The position numbers and the translations under genes were made by a program. Shown here in pieces: positions 1 to 11,515 of a stretch of 64,000 nucleotides of DNA (its first letter is position 1; each line of letters opens with the position of its first letter). A model generated the notes under the pieces. That model made no database searches, was not told the origin of the DNA, and was given only the letters and a program-made list of their open reading frames with translations. The DNA comes from Tetrapyrgos nigripes (Eukaryota > Basidiomycota > Agaricomycetes > Agaricales > Campanellaceae), in assembly GCA_013368315.1 (NCBI GenBank), contig JAACJM010000156.1, forward strand, positions 117,584-181,583, written 5' to 3'.

Positions 1-1543
1 ATACCGTTAGAGTGAGGTGCTACTTATGCCGAGGACTCAACCGGATCCCAGGATGGAAAGACAAGCAAGTCGCGACGCGCGTCGCGCGTGAGTCATTCCA
101 AACTCCGACTGAAACGCCGCTTATAAAGACGCGTCAAAAATCGTATCGACATCATAGACTTTCTTCATCCCTTACCACCACCACCATTACTTCTTCTCTC
201 CTCTCTTCCCAACGCTCTACTCCATGATCACAGCAGCGAATTCGCTGTCACGATGTAAACGCCTTGCTGGATAAATATCTGCGCACACGCCAAACCCGCT
301 CGGACATTGCAAAAGCAACGCTGGTTGCCTGACTCGACGAAGGACTATATGGTAGACAAGACGACTGGAAGATGAGGTGGGGTCATGGCAAGGGCATGTG
401 TGATCAAGCAAAAGTACGTGTATTCGCTTTCTTCGCCCTCGCTGTTTTCACTGACAAGCTTGTACATATGACAGTGCGACATCGCTGTTGATGCGTTGAC
501 GCGTCATCCTGCCCTGCTTCCGTAAAACGTTCTTAGTGAGTCTCACACCTTGTTTTTCGGCATAATCTCATCTTTTTTGTATAGGTTACGCGCATATACT
601 CAGTACTTTGAAGTAATCTAACCCCTTACGATCTTCGGAGCCTTCACTCATGGTCCGTCCTTCTTCGTAGTCTTCAAACTGGTGCTCGAGTGTCGTTTTC
701 TCCTCACCGTGTGTGTCAATGTCATCCCTGCCGCCGTTTGAGCGAAGGTCCGCGTGTTTTCTTTCTTTACCCTTAGCGTTCTCACTGACAAGTTGATGCA
801 TACACAATGATAGGACTCAGAGCCTCATCCAGCGTTTGTACTTAGTACCTTTGTATGTACCATGTATGTAGATACTCATAATTGAAGTCAAATCTTTATC
901 CAGGCCGAATGCAAGTCTGCAATATATGTCTCGCTCTTTCAGATGTGCTTCCTTATATGCCTCGACTTTGCATATATTCCTTGTCTTTGAATATATGCCT
1001 CATTTTCGCATATATTCCTCGTCTTCGCATATATGCTTCGTTTTTGCATATATTCCTCATCTTCGCATATATCCCTCATCTAAAAAACGGCGGAATGTAT
1101 ACCGTCTACATACCGTCTACATACCGTCTATAAACCACGCGATAGTCATAAATACTTATATATTCTGGCATTATTTATACGAGGAATATATCCGAAAACG
1201 GACCGTATAAGGGTATGTTTACTTCTGTACATTTTTGTGGTGAAGGACCTGATTATGCGAATGCGTTCATTTTTGTTCGCATCTTTTTTCTCGGATTATA
1301 CTGACCTCGAGTCACTCCTGTGGATGACTCCTTCACGCACATCAGTAAAACGTACATCCGGGTTTTCGGGGTTTTGATGCGGTTTTCGACGCTTTTACTG
1401 ATCAAAGGTTTGCCGGAGCTTTTTTTACGCGTCTTTGATCGAGCTGTGCCTTTTTTTTTGAGGCTTGTACTTTGTCCCGGGCACGCAGGGGTTTTCGTTA
1501 GAGCTTTTCACAAACTTTAAGAGTACTTAGTAGTAAGTTACAA
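1..1543. other. Gene-poor region, no supported gene
   Basis: I see no coding exon that I can support. A TATA-like motif (ttataaag, about 119-126) is followed by a pyrimidine/CCA-rich stretch to about 222, which looks like a promoter and 5' leader. The ATG at 223 opens only a 16-codon frame with no clear donor site. Two diverged copies of a segment containing 'cactgacaag' lie near 450 and 780. A short tandem repeat is listed separately. Confidence 0.4.
960..1079. repeat. 19-bp tandem repeat, about six units
   Basis: Six imperfect units of the form CCTCRTYTTYGCATATATK follow one another. The repeated 'gcatatat' core is visible at a 19-bp period. The apparent open frames over it (Ile/Tyr/Ser-rich) are products of the repeat and not genes. 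Confidence 0.8.
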
Positions 1544-2058
1544 TTACACTATATCTACCGAGTCTGAAAGACGTATCAGGTCCCACCCGCCAGTTTTAAT
1601 GCGGTCTTGCAGGCGTCTCAACTCACAATGAAGTCCTACAACCTCTTTGCGCAACTTCGTATGCTCTTCAACAGCACGATCCCGTTCCCGTTCAGCCGAT
1701 TCAAGAGCGTAAGAAGCTGCCTGTAGGTTCAATGACAGGGCTTCGCATCGCAGGTTTGAGTCATACAACGTGTCTGCTAGCTGGTCAATTCGTTTCTTGC
1801 ATTGGGAGACGGGAGAAGGAGGATTGCCGTATCTGCGTATCAGAAAAGGACGAGGTTCTGTAACAGTGATCACTAGACAAAAATGGTATGATAAAGGTGA
1901 GCACTCACTGCCTACTGGAATATCGATCATGCTCGGGTCCTTCCAAAATTTTACCCTTCCCAGATCCTTGCTATACTGCTCTCGCAGTTCGTTGATCCTC
2001 GCCTCTTTATCAGTTTGATTCTCATCACGACCTAATAGATCCGTTTTGCTTGGGGACT
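1544..2058 (-). CDS. 3' end of a hypothetical coiled-coil protein (two exons)
   Basis: Unrecognised protein; only the C-terminal part can be followed. The upstream exon (2058-1909) has a CAG acceptor before 2058 and encodes charged helix ending in 'WKDPSMIDIPVG'. A 51-nt GT-AG intron (1908-1858) then joins it in frame to the last exon (1857-1544). The last exon carries a long heptad-like segment rich in Leu, Glu, Arg and Ala, such as 'ALESAERERDRAVEEHTKL', which predicts a coiled coil. The frame runs through the splice and would shift without it, which supports the intron. Exons further upstream, beyond 2058, are expected but I could not define them. It resembles in plan the two small coiled-coil genes at 56764 and 59294: several short exons ending in a helical tail. 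Confidence 0.5.
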
Positions 2059-2608
2059 CTGTAATGCTAGGCTACTGTCAATTGAAAAATGTTTCGAGAT
2101 TATAATTCACGTACTTTGTTGATACTATTGTTGTATTGCCCTCAACGAGATCATCACTGCCAAAAGTTGCTGAATATCAATCACAATAATAGAACAAAAT
2201 CTTGCGCAGTAGATACATTTCTTCGGTCCTGGAAAAGACATCAGGAGAATGTCGTGGCTCTGCTTTACAAGGTGTGCTATGCACAAGCACCTCTGGGGAC
2301 TGCGAGGACTCTATAACTCTTCGCAACCAGCAAAGAGTAGACAAGTTTGAGACAAGTATGTATAACGAGGGTAAAGCTTACAAGGTGTTTTGCCTCTTGG
2401 GTGTCCGAGGCTCAACGAGCTCAGCCTCTCGTTTCATGAGTAGACGGAAGGAGACACAGAACGACAAAGAAAATTTTTAATAGTTGTTGTCGTCACCAGG
2501 AAGCCTTGATTACTTAATCCCTACTACGTCTCGGGCACTGACTCGGGCTTTGACTCGGACTATGGGAATTTTGTTTACTACATACAGTGTACACGCAGTC
2601 GCAAACTA
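2059..2608. other. Gene-poor spacer downstream of the Plavaka pseudogene
   Basis: Probably holds upstream exons of the minus-strand coiled-coil gene and the 3' flank of the Plavaka transposon. I found no convincing terminal inverted repeat. 'cttgattactt' near 2505 is only loosely similar to 'cttgattagtc' on the minus strand near 20960. Confidence 0.3.
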
Positions 2609-4414
2609 TCAAAAAGCTATCTCATGCGCATGATAATCTATGTACTTGTTAACATAAAAAGCCTCATAGGCATCCAAAGAATCACTGGCTGCAATCCCGG
2701 TAGCCGGCAAATGAGTATCGCCTGTAATGCCAATCAAATGAGCGCCCCTGTAAATACAGTCGAGGTGAATAACCTCAAGGTTAGGATTTCCCTCCCTGTC
2801 GAAGTCCGGTTGGACCATCCACAGGCCAGTCAGATCACAAGGCCCATTTCCAATAGTTGAGAACCAATGGATAAGAGCACAGGGATAGACTCGACCTTCA
2901 AAGGAGAACCGGAAAAACATGAAGACTCGGCCTACAAGTAGGCCCGAGAAACCATCCTCTAATGTATCCCCTTCCATAAAAACACAGTCGTAACGTGCAG
3001 CACCCCCGAACCAAGATTTGACAGCTCGAAGCCGTTCACGACGCATTCCACCTAGACCGGACATGTCACTGGGAGCAAAAAAGGTAGCTTGGGCCGAGTT
3101 ATGGAGATAGACCGGATGGTCATCAAGGAAGTTGGGACACTGGTCGATGGGCACGTCACATCCTCGTTGGCCAAGGGGTGCATCCGGGTAGCGTTGGTTG
3201 TACAGAAAATGTCGTATCAAAACAGGAAGGGAAGGCTGCGAGACATACACAGCCAGATCCGTCAGGGTTCTCGGAACTCCTTTAGCTAGATGAGATTCGT
3301 TTTAGTATAGTAGTATAAGGCTCTGCAAAACAACTCACCAGCACGCTTGGATAATTTCACGTCTCCCTGAGAAAATGGTTCATCAACTGGCCCTTCATCT
3401 TCATTATCTCCGTTGTCAGGGGGTAGTGGGGGTGGTAAAGAGTCTTGTATCCTCTTGAGGTAGCCTTTGGGTGGTTGGAGTTTGTCTCTTGACTCGAGAT
3501 CGACGCGATATGCTGCCAGCTTGTCCAAGCGTTGATTTGTGAGGAGCATCTGACCAAGAGGTTTGTTGCGGCTGGAGCGGCGCCAGGGACGTTTGACGGC
3601 CTTGATGTGTTTGGACTCCGTGATTGATGAGCAAAGCCCATTAGGAGCCCCAAACTGCTGGATAAGCGGTCGATAGTGTATCATGGAATGCTGGCGAGGT
3701 AAGGAAAAGCCGTCAGGACGTATACCGCTGGTCCTGAAGATTTCCCGATTGCGATGGAAGCGAGAAACAGCGTCATCAATAGCATTGAGAGCGTCTTCAT
3801 CAATGACGCTGCGCCTAACGAGGTAGCAGAACTCCATGAAGTCAGCTACAGCCCTGACCATCTGTGGTGGGACATGGCCGACAATTGCTGGAAGGAAAAT
3901 CTTATGTGATACAATGAGATGAGACTCGCTAAAAGAAAGACTATTACTCACCTTCATCAGCCCTTTTGAATCATCTCCGGTCCATTGCTTAAACCCACGG
4001 CCCTCGTGAAACTGACGAAGACCTGCGTAAGGTGATGTGATTGAGATTCTAGAAGAAAATATCATCAAGACATCGAGCCTATAGTGGAGCTCATAAACGG
4101 ACCTTCTGTCAATATCGGCCTTACGCTGGCTTGCCTCTTGCTTTGAGTATGTCGCATCAATGTACTCAAAGACCCAATCTACAAGATGGTCCTTGAAGGT
4201 GCCCTTGATTATTTGATGAAGGAGGTCGGGTGATAACAACTCATGTATGTCTGCCCGAGGGAAAGAACGAGTGAAAGGCTATGGGAGGACTTCATCAATT
4301 TGTAAGGGGTAATAATAGCAGATGAGAATGCACCTGAAGGTCGGCAACAATTCCATAATCATCCCACAACTCCTTTAGAGAGCATCCCTCACCAGCAAAC
4401 AATGAGTCTGTATG
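2609..4414 (-). pseudogene. Plavaka-type transposase, C-terminal half (interrupted by a copia insertion)
   Basis: C-terminal part of a Plavaka (CACTA-like, fungal) transposase, whose N-terminal part lies at 19351-20893. Exons are separated by GT-AG introns at 4333-4279 (55 nt), one of 51 nt beginning 'GTGAGTAATAG' near 3952, and 3338-3286 (53 nt). Family hallmarks visible are 'GRGFKQWTGDDSKGLMK', 'GHVPPQMVRA', 'FCYLVRR', 'HYRPLIQQFGAPNGLCSS', 'TESKHIKAVKRPWRRS', 'GGAARYDCVF' and the C-terminal 'FYVNKYIDYHAHEIAF'. The 3' segment keeps an open frame to its natural stop at 2609. The gene is dead because of the LTR insertion at 4414/4415 and an in-frame TGA in the other half. Decay upstream of 'ISITSPYAGLRQF' is possible, where the expected intron boundary is not clean. 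Confidence 0.88.
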
Positions 4415-4782
4415 TGTTGAATTGGCGCATTCAGTTGCAGCCATCAACGTCATCTATGTAGAACAATAGTAGTAGTTATAAATAGAACAATAAGATTATA
4501 TAGACAATAAATGTAGTACGACAATAGTGTACGAAACCAGCATTGTACTATCAAGTACAATAGAATCTTATTGTTACTCTAGTATTAGTTTATATGTATT
4601 TGTACCTCCTCAAAGGTATATAAGGACTCGTAGATAGTCCTCCAAATAACAAGTTTTATACTTAACTCTCATCGCTCTACAAGCCTCTAACAAGCCTTAT
4701 AAGCTACTCTCTATCCACAGGTAAGTTGCGTAGTTGCCACTGCGTTTAGTAGTGTACAGGACCGTACCATGCCTGCTTAACA
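4415..4782 (+). repeat. 5' LTR of copia A
   Basis: Starts TGTTGA and ends TTAACA, giving a short terminal inverted repeat. It contains 'aaaggtatataagg', a TATA box, at about 4613-4626, which fits a promoter for the genomic transcript. It matches 18978-19345 except at three positions. Confidence 0.95.
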
Positions 4783-5099
4783 GGTTATGGGCCCCGAAGG
4801 CCCTTGGGAGCACCTTCAATGGCTGCAAACCATAGACTTCGCATACTACCTGGATGGCGCCTTCATGGCAGCCTGTGGCGCCCTTTGTGGCAGCCTGCGT
4901 CGCCTTTAATGGCTTGATGATACGTCCAACAGCGCAGGACTTACGTCCAGCTGCAGTTGTTGACGATCTAGGGGAGTAGTCACTGTCATGGCGTGTTCAT
5001 CGCTGCCTCTCTTCACTTTCGCATGGCGCATTTATTGCTGCCTTCTTATACTGCATATGGATAAATGCTGACAGTTGACCTTCCCAGAACTTATCAAAG
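4783..5099 (+). promoter_or_regulatory. Primer binding site and leader of copia A
   Basis: 'GGTTATGGGCCCCGA' starts directly after the LTR (4783-4797). It is the type of site used by Drosophila copia, complementary to the anticodon arm of initiator tRNA-Met (half-tRNA priming) and not to the tRNA 3' end. The same 15 bases follow the 5' LTR of copia B. The rest is the untranslated leader up to the gag ATG at 5100. Confidence 0.85.
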
Positions 5100-5882
5100 A
5101 TGTCTTCCAACGTTTTGATGACCACTGTCCCCGTCTTTGCTGGTGTTGATTTCAACATCTGGGCCGACATTCTTCTCTCCTGGCTCCAGGCCACTGGACT
5201 TAGTTCAGTCCTTGGCACTGATCGCCCTAGCGATGCCACCATGAGTACTGTCTCCCCTCTATCTGCTGAAGATACGGCGGCTCAAGCTGAGGCTATCACG
5301 GCGGCTCTAAAGAAACAGGCCGACTGGGATGAGAAGAACAATAAGGCCATTGGATCCATCAAGCTTCGTCTTTCTCCCGCCATTCGTCAGAAAACACTTG
5401 GGATGACTAGTGCCAAAGAAATTTGGACTACTCTCAAGAAGACCTACGGGAAACCTGGTGTTTCCGCAGTCTACACCGACTTTAAACGTGCTACTTCCAT
5501 CATCATTCCTAACGATGCTAATCCTAGTGCTGCAGTCGAACTTATTCGCATGCACTTCGATAGGGTTAGTGCCGCCGGTATCTCTACTGATACTACCAAC
5601 TCTCCAAACACCTCCATTACGAAAATTGCCAATTTCCTCATTGTCATGTTCATCATATCGAAACTCCCTCCCAGATATGAGTATCTCATCAATCAATATA
5701 CTCAATGTTCTATCTCGCAGATCGACAATCAAAATCTTGATGAACTGCAAAGTGAGATCGTCAATATCTGGGAATCTCGTCAAGGGGCTTTCAAGGGAAA
5801 AGCACATGCCAACCGTCTTTCAGTTGTCAAGCGAAAGGACGGTAATCCTAGTTTCCAACAGCAGCAGCAGCAGCGGCGCTAA
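5100..5882 (+). pseudogene. Copia A gag (UBN2/retrotran_gag-like), ends at a frameshift
   Basis: 260-codon frame encoding the copia-type Gag core: 'ADILLSWLQATGL', 'AKEIWTTLKKTYGKPGVSAVYTDFKRA', 'FLIVMFIISKLPPRYEYLINQ'. These are the usual helical landmarks of copia capsids. It runs into a CAG run ending 'QQQQQQRR' and a stop at 5880-5882. The frame that continues the protein (basic 'KGKGKGKGKGKAHFRRGGR') is the +1 frame from about 5870. The natural polyprotein is therefore broken, probably by an indel within the CAG repeat. No CCHC knuckle is seen. The start codon is the first ATG after the leader and fits the family ('MSSNVLMTTVPVF'). Confidence 0.85.
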
Positions 5883-7178
5883 GGGAGATAATAAAGGAAA
5901 AGGCAAGGGAAAGGGAAAGGGCAAAGCTCATTTCCGCCGAGGAGGTCGAGCTGGAAAGAACGAACAGGCCAAGAGACAGGGCCAGGCACACCTCGTTCAT
6001 GGGGATATGTCTCCCATGATGCACACAGTCACCTTCGTCGACACGCCCGCTGCAGTTGATTCCCGTAAGCCATTCTTCTTGGAAACGGAAAAGCCTTTTG
6101 ACGCCTTTTTCACAGGTACCAAAAGAGCTATCAATCTTGCACGTGATATTGGCGCGAGACCATCTGGTGAGACTGTTGCTGCCCTTGAGGATGTCGTCAT
6201 GTCTCACCCTGATCTTTCCTCTTTCACTCCCCTTACCCCTGCTCCTCGTCCCAAACGCACTCTCACAGAACGCATCTATTGGAATAATCTTCAATCATCT
6301 TCTGATGGTTGGGGATGTAATGACAACTGGAATGATGCATTCACTTGTTCGGTCGGAACTCAGACCGGTTCAGATGCCGATATGGGATGCGCTCAGGAAG
6401 AAGATGCCAGTTGGAACAAGAACACTCTGGTGAACACTTCGGAACTCAGAAGTGTGTTTGGCTCCACGACGACGGAGTCAGGTGTAAAGGTATCACAGGA
6501 CACAAGGACCCCTGTTCCACTTATCGACCATCTTGCCTCGGATCCTGCTGCCGAGATAATGGAGTGCGGAATTCACCTTGGGGAGAGATTCCAGAATCCC
6601 GAGGACCCTCTTCACATCTATGGGGAGGGAGCAACTCCATTCCGAGCAGTAGTGAATACCGGTGCATCAACGGGCACGCTTTCTCTGGTCCAACGCCTTG
6701 CTGCAGCCCGCAGCGAGATGCAAAGTGGCTCACTGCCTGCACATCCCAGTGGCATGACCACTCAATCCTTACCCTCCAGCCGTGTTGCAAGCCCAATACC
6801 TGGAACGAATTCAACGGGATGGGAATGGCTAACTCCTCATCTCGAAAACGAGGATGGAAGGTACGACGAGCTGCTCGATTGGCAGAGAGACGCAACAATC
6901 GGACTAGGAGGAATGGAAATGGAGGAGGAATTACCGTCCAGGGTCTCGACTCCGAGTTCAATGCCAGAACTCCGGAGCATGTCTCCGAGCCTATCCGACA
7001 CCAGTGACCTCGAGTATATGTCGACTCCGCGATTGCTCAGCAGGATGAGCCACCCTACAGATCCCGGAGAGGCAACCTGGTCAGACGGAATTCCAAGTCC
7101 ACGACCTTCTACACCCGCCATGGTTACTGTCAATGCTGCAAATAATTATGGTTGGTCCCTAGACTCTGAGGTGTCTGG
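5870..7178 (+). pseudogene. Copia A gag-to-protease linker region, disordered, with Cys/His module
   Basis: Continuation of the polyprotein in the frame of position 5410. It has a Lys/Gly run and 'FVDTPAAVDSRKPFFLE', then Ser/Thr/Pro-rich acidic sequence ending 'SLDSEVSG' at the tctgg site where copia B inserted. Between about 6345 and 6530 the frame of 5100 carries a conserved Cys/His module instead (separate entry), which implies two compensating frame changes by decay. After copia B is removed with one TSD, the codon GGT is rebuilt and the frame runs straight into ATG 15271 and the protease. That shows this stretch belonged to the gag-pol polyprotein. Confidence 0.7.
6375..6515 (+). other. 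Cys/His module (C-x9-C-x5-H-x3-H-x15-C-x5-H-x3-C)
   Basis: Read in the frame of gag, 47 codons give C-x9-C-x5-H-x3-H, then about 15 residues with one Trp, then C-x5-H-x3-C. Parts are 'CRYGMRSGRRCQLEQEHSGEH' cut into CRYGMRSGRRCQL and EHSGEH, then 'RCKGITGHKDPC'. The same pattern, with about half the residues identical by eye, occurs in the gypsy accessory ORF (40325-40840, residues 22-68). The two halves (C-x-L-x3-H-x3-H and C-x5-H-x3-C) look like a duplicated unit. Metal binding is inferred from the residues. I know of no named family for it. Confidence 0.7.
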
Positions 7179-7577
7179 TGTTGAAATATATACCTTCCAT
7201 GTATAGTAACTATGATTCTATATGGAGTTATTATGAAACTTCTACATAGCTACAAGTATGCTAGTCCTCCAGGACATTCTCCGGACATTACTCTTATCTT
7301 CTACTATGTAGTGATATCTCTGTAGATAGCAATATGGCCAATGGCAATATCCTCTTAGTCTCTAGGTATGTCCATGGACAATGTAGATATTAGTAATTAC
7401 ATGCTCTTTATCTAGTATAAAAGCTCTCTGTAAAGTCGTAGATACTACAGAACAATATCCAGTTCTATCTGCTCTACAAGCAACTCGTATCTAAGCTCTA
7501 CTAGCTTTCTACTCAGCCCTCTATTTGGTGAGCTCTACTGACTGGTCACCCTACGCTGAATATTTGTTGCTTCATAA
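7179..7577 (+). repeat. 5' LTR of copia B
   Basis: Starts TGTTGAAATA and ends TTCATAA. Contains the TATA box 'agtataaaagc' near 7420. Length is equal to the 3' copy, with four substitutions. Confidence 0.93.
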
Positions 7578-8420
7578 GGTTATGGGCCCCGAGGGCCATC
7601 GATGCTGGTCTTATCCCATACAACTACTGTTGTCAAGATGGATCGCATTGTCAAGGTCAACGGCGAGCTCATCACCGAGTAAGCTGTCGGACTTGATGTT
7701 GTGCAGTTGGTGGATCGATTTTTCGCTTTATCTCCTTCTTCATCTATATTGCCCAGTAAAATATATAACCTGGGTTCAGTTTAGAGTCGCATTAGGCACT
7801 CTTTGCTGGTTTAGTTATAGATCTAGATAAGTCACTTTATACCTGTAACAGTTATTTGTGGAACCCTTATGGATCTACAGATAGTTGTATGCAGAGTGAC
7901 TGGCACACTTTGCAGCCTCCACTTTAGTGTGGGACTGTTTTTTGCACTCAGGCAAAACTCCGTAGTCATTCGGATGAGCCAGGGGCGTTTATAAAAGTTG
8001 CCGATCTAGATCTATAGAAAAACAGTAGTTAGATAGTGCTCCCCTATATGCTTTAAGGCATCTCTACACCCATTAGGAAGTACTGTGCCACTACGGTCAA
8101 TATTGCGACTTCTAGAGTAATCATGTGCTCTCTGTCAAGAGTATGGTCTCTGACAGTGTGAAATTGATTGAGAAGCACTGATGAAGAAGTTAATATAGGA
8201 TTCCATTATGCGCACGTACCGACGAACGGTTTTCTACTGGCATATAGTTGATTAATGCAAATGTATTATGTACATTCCTTGTCTGGGGCGTTTGCTCAGA
8301 AAGGAGAAGGAATATTGCGATCATCCAATACACTGTGGTTGTATTAGACCCTTCGATGTTCCTTGGTACTTGTGACCTATTGAATGCACATCTTTACTGA
8401 TTGATGCTTCATAGATCAAT
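7578..8420 (+). promoter_or_regulatory. Primer binding site and leader of copia B
   Basis: 'GGTTATGGGCCCCGA' at 7578-7592 is a half-tRNA-iMet-type site identical over 15 bases to that of copia A. The 840-nt leader that follows contains no gene I can support. The gag ATG is at 8421. Confidence 0.83.
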
Positions 8421-10660
8421 ATGTCTTCCAACAACGCTATCAACAACACTGAAAGCATCTTCAACGTTCCCATCCTCAATACTACCAATTATGAGTTTTG
8501 GAACTATGCTATCACCCGCCTCCTTGAAGCCAAAGGGCTTAGCAGGGTTGCTTCAGGTACCCAAAAGCGTTATGTGAACACAAGTCCCACCGAAACAGGT
8601 AATGCACCTTCTTTTCCTGAAGGATTTGTACTAGTTTCTAATGAAGTTTTTAATGCTTTAACTGAATCCGAACAATCATCTTATAACCAAATCATTGATA
8701 CCTTCGCTCATGAATGGGATCAATATCAAATTTTGGTTAATAAACATGATTGGGAATTAGTTGAAACTTATAAGCTTCATAGTTCTTGGGATGACAAAGA
8801 TGAACAGGCTTTGGGTTTTATTTCCTCCTATCTTCCAAATGATGTGGGTTTGGAAATGAGAGAGTTCACTAGAGATGAAATAGAAGAAGACCCTTGTGCC
8901 AAAGCAAAAGGAGATTACACTGCTAAAATGCTTTGGGATAAAATAGACAAGAAATACAGTTCTCCTGGCCCAACGTCATGGTTCTTAGACTTCAAAGAGT
9001 TCATGTCTTGGACGCTTGATGAGAAGAAAGATCCTGCAAACCAGATTGCATCTCTGGGAGCAGTTCTCACACGTCTTAAAGCCTATGGATTTACAGTTGA
9101 TGACAAGTTTAGAGCTCTTTTCTTGATGGATCGCATTCCGCAATCCTGGGGAAACTATGCTCAATTCACACTTGCCACTATCGAACCAAAGAACCTGACT
9201 ATGGCACATGTTGAAGGACTGATTCTCGTCGGATACAAACGACGGACTGGTCAATCTTCGGAATCATCTCTTCTTACTCGCATTACTGGAGATAGACGAA
9301 AGTTTGATTCTGCACCCAATTGGAACAACCAGAAGGCTGGATCTTCTAAACAGAAGAACCAAGACAAAGGTAAGGGTAAACAACCCAAACCTCAGGAACC
9401 TTCTAAAATTGTTACAACAGGTGATGCGAATCAAGGGGGAGATAAGAAGAAGAAAACTCGTCGCAGTAAGAAGAAAAAGGGTTCCAAAAAAGGTGCTGCT
9501 AATTTAGCTAATCCAGAAGTCGAAGCTGATTCAGATTCTGATGATGATGCTCCTTTAATAGTGACCGCTTTTATGGCAAATCCTTTTATAAATGCCACAT
9601 TAGATCCTATCGAAATCAGTGACACTGATGATCTACCAGAGACATGTGAGCAACCCATTTATGAACTTCTTCCCTATCATAACTTTCTGATTGTTCGATC
9701 AGATTGTTTTATAGACGAAAATAATGATTCTTCTTTGAAGGAAAGAGTAAAGCGGAACTTAGCTAAACAGGTCAGACCGCAAACGATTTCGGGTTACTTC
9801 ATTCTTACTCATTATGAGAGACTCATGATCAATGAACTCGCACAGGAGACAGTTGATTTTGAAAGCTTTCTTAGAGTAGAAGCTCGTCATCAAATGACCT
9901 GTAAGCTAGCTGAAATTTGGGATTACACATACAATTCTGATGGCACTCATACAGAACCTTATCTTTGAGCAAAAGAGGATCTCAATGGTGACGAAGACAT
10001 GACAAACCAATGGTTTGATCATGAAGGAACTATCCGTCCCATTCAGAAACAAATCGAGGAAGAGGTCGAGTATTTTTGCCACTATATCATGAATAAAGCT
10101 TTGGCTGATATGTGCAACCATAAATGGATTCCACAGCAGTTTAAAAAACGTGAGCCAGTCCCTTCAAAGCCTCCTTCCTTAATTGAGAGAGCTTACTGGC
10201 CTACTCCTGCTCAATCTGTTATGCACACAAATGGTGTTACAATCAACACTCAATTTCATGATACATCACTATATCCCAATTTCATTCACACTCTACCTTT
10301 TAATCATACCAAAGCGTCATCGTCGTCTTCAAGTGGAAAGCGAAAGGCTGTACGAGGTTCGTCTTCTTCTGAATCATCAGATTCTACATCTTTGGATCAT
10401 AGCAAAGAAAGTTCCTTTAAATATATTCCTCTGAGTGTTGCATTCAAAATGTGGCAAGACAGAATGTCTCACATGTTCACAGATCCAATCCTCGAGAATA
10501 TGAAAAGAGAACCTGATGAATTTGGAAACACTTCGAAGAAACCTCGCTATGATGTACCTTTAGAAGAAGAAGCTGGTCCCTCATCTCTGGCAAATGCGAT
10601 AAATGTTTCCATTTTGTCTGGATACCTTGCCGATGATGATGGTGTCAGTCTTGTTCAGAA
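8421..10660 (+). pseudogene. Copia B gag and linker, split by an in-frame TGA
   Basis: Starts 'MSSNNAINNTESIFNVPILN', then 'NYEFWNYAITRLLEAKGLSRV', 'SSWDDKDEQALGFISSYL' and 'AKMLWDKIDKKYS', the copia Gag pattern. A Lys-rich basic patch ('KKKKTRRSKKKKGSKK') stands where a zinc knuckle would be. I see no CCHC. The frame stops at TGA 9966-9968 and reopens at once in the same frame to about 10660 with disordered Ser- and acidic-rich sequence ('SSSSSSGKRKAVRGSSSS'). After that the protease continues one frame back. Either the TGA is a nonsense mutation or, less likely, a read-through stop. Confidence 0.85.
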
Positions 10661-11515
10661 TCAGATGTGGAAATTTATATTGATGGAGACGAAACTATGG
10701 CTTTCTGGCAAGTATTTCACACTTCTAATAAAAATAGTGCACTCATACAATTGCCTCAGATCTCAATGTCGTCGGACTATTGTGAATCTCATACAGCCCT
10801 AGCGGCTATAGACAATTGTACTATTATTACAAATGATGTGCCTGTATTTATTTGTGAACAAAGTTTTGTTGCTCGCGCACATTGCTCAACGTGTGAAAAG
10901 TATCCGTTGAATAGTATTTGTAAGAGTAAGATCACTGATGAAATAACCTATTGGGTTTCAGATTCTGGTGCATCAACTCACATTACAAACAATTTAATGG
11001 ATTTTGCTCAGTACCATAAGTTACCCAATCCAATTCCACTTCAGATTGCTGATAAAAGATCTGAAACTTACCTTGAAGGTGTTGGAACTGTGTTTATTGA
11101 ACACATCAATGAAGAAGGAGTCAAACATACTATAAAACTTTACCCAGTGTTTTATCAACCAACTTGCACACATCGTTTGTTATCTCGAGGATGTATTCTT
11201 CGTGAAGGATACTATGAAATCTCACGAGATGGCAAGTCCGAGTTTCGGAAAGAAGTAGATCAAAGTCTTCTGATGACATTATTACCAATGCATCGGAAAG
11301 ACAATTTGCATTGGCTCAAATCGAAGATAATCATTCCTGAGTCAGCAAATCTATCATCTACTCCTACTGATTATGACATCGTGCATAACTGCTATGGACA
11401 TGCTGGAAAGGCAGTGGAAAGTCATATTATTAAGAATACTAAAGGCTTAAAACCTTTCAAAGTACCCAAACATAGTGTATGTCGAGGCTGTGCCTTAGGA
11501 AAAATCCATCGAAAT
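10640..11515 (+). pseudogene. Copia B protease and pre-integrase segment
   Basis: Reads in the frame of 10667. The aspartic protease motif 'WVSDSGASTHITNN' has its DSG at 10961-10969, followed by 'LLSRGCILREGYY'. The gag-pre-integrase/zinc part is 'IVHNCYGHAGKAVESH' and 'VCRGCALGK'. The frame is lost near 11505, within the run GGAAAAATCC. One extra A there would restore 'LGKNPSKSYPLSEKRATE', so a one-base deletion in a homopolymer is the simplest cause. It ends at a stop at 11552-11554. Confidence 0.85.

Noticed and set aside
882..1210. Two overlapping plus-strand frames rich in Ile/Tyr/Ser
   Set aside because: Explained by the 19-bp tandem repeat.
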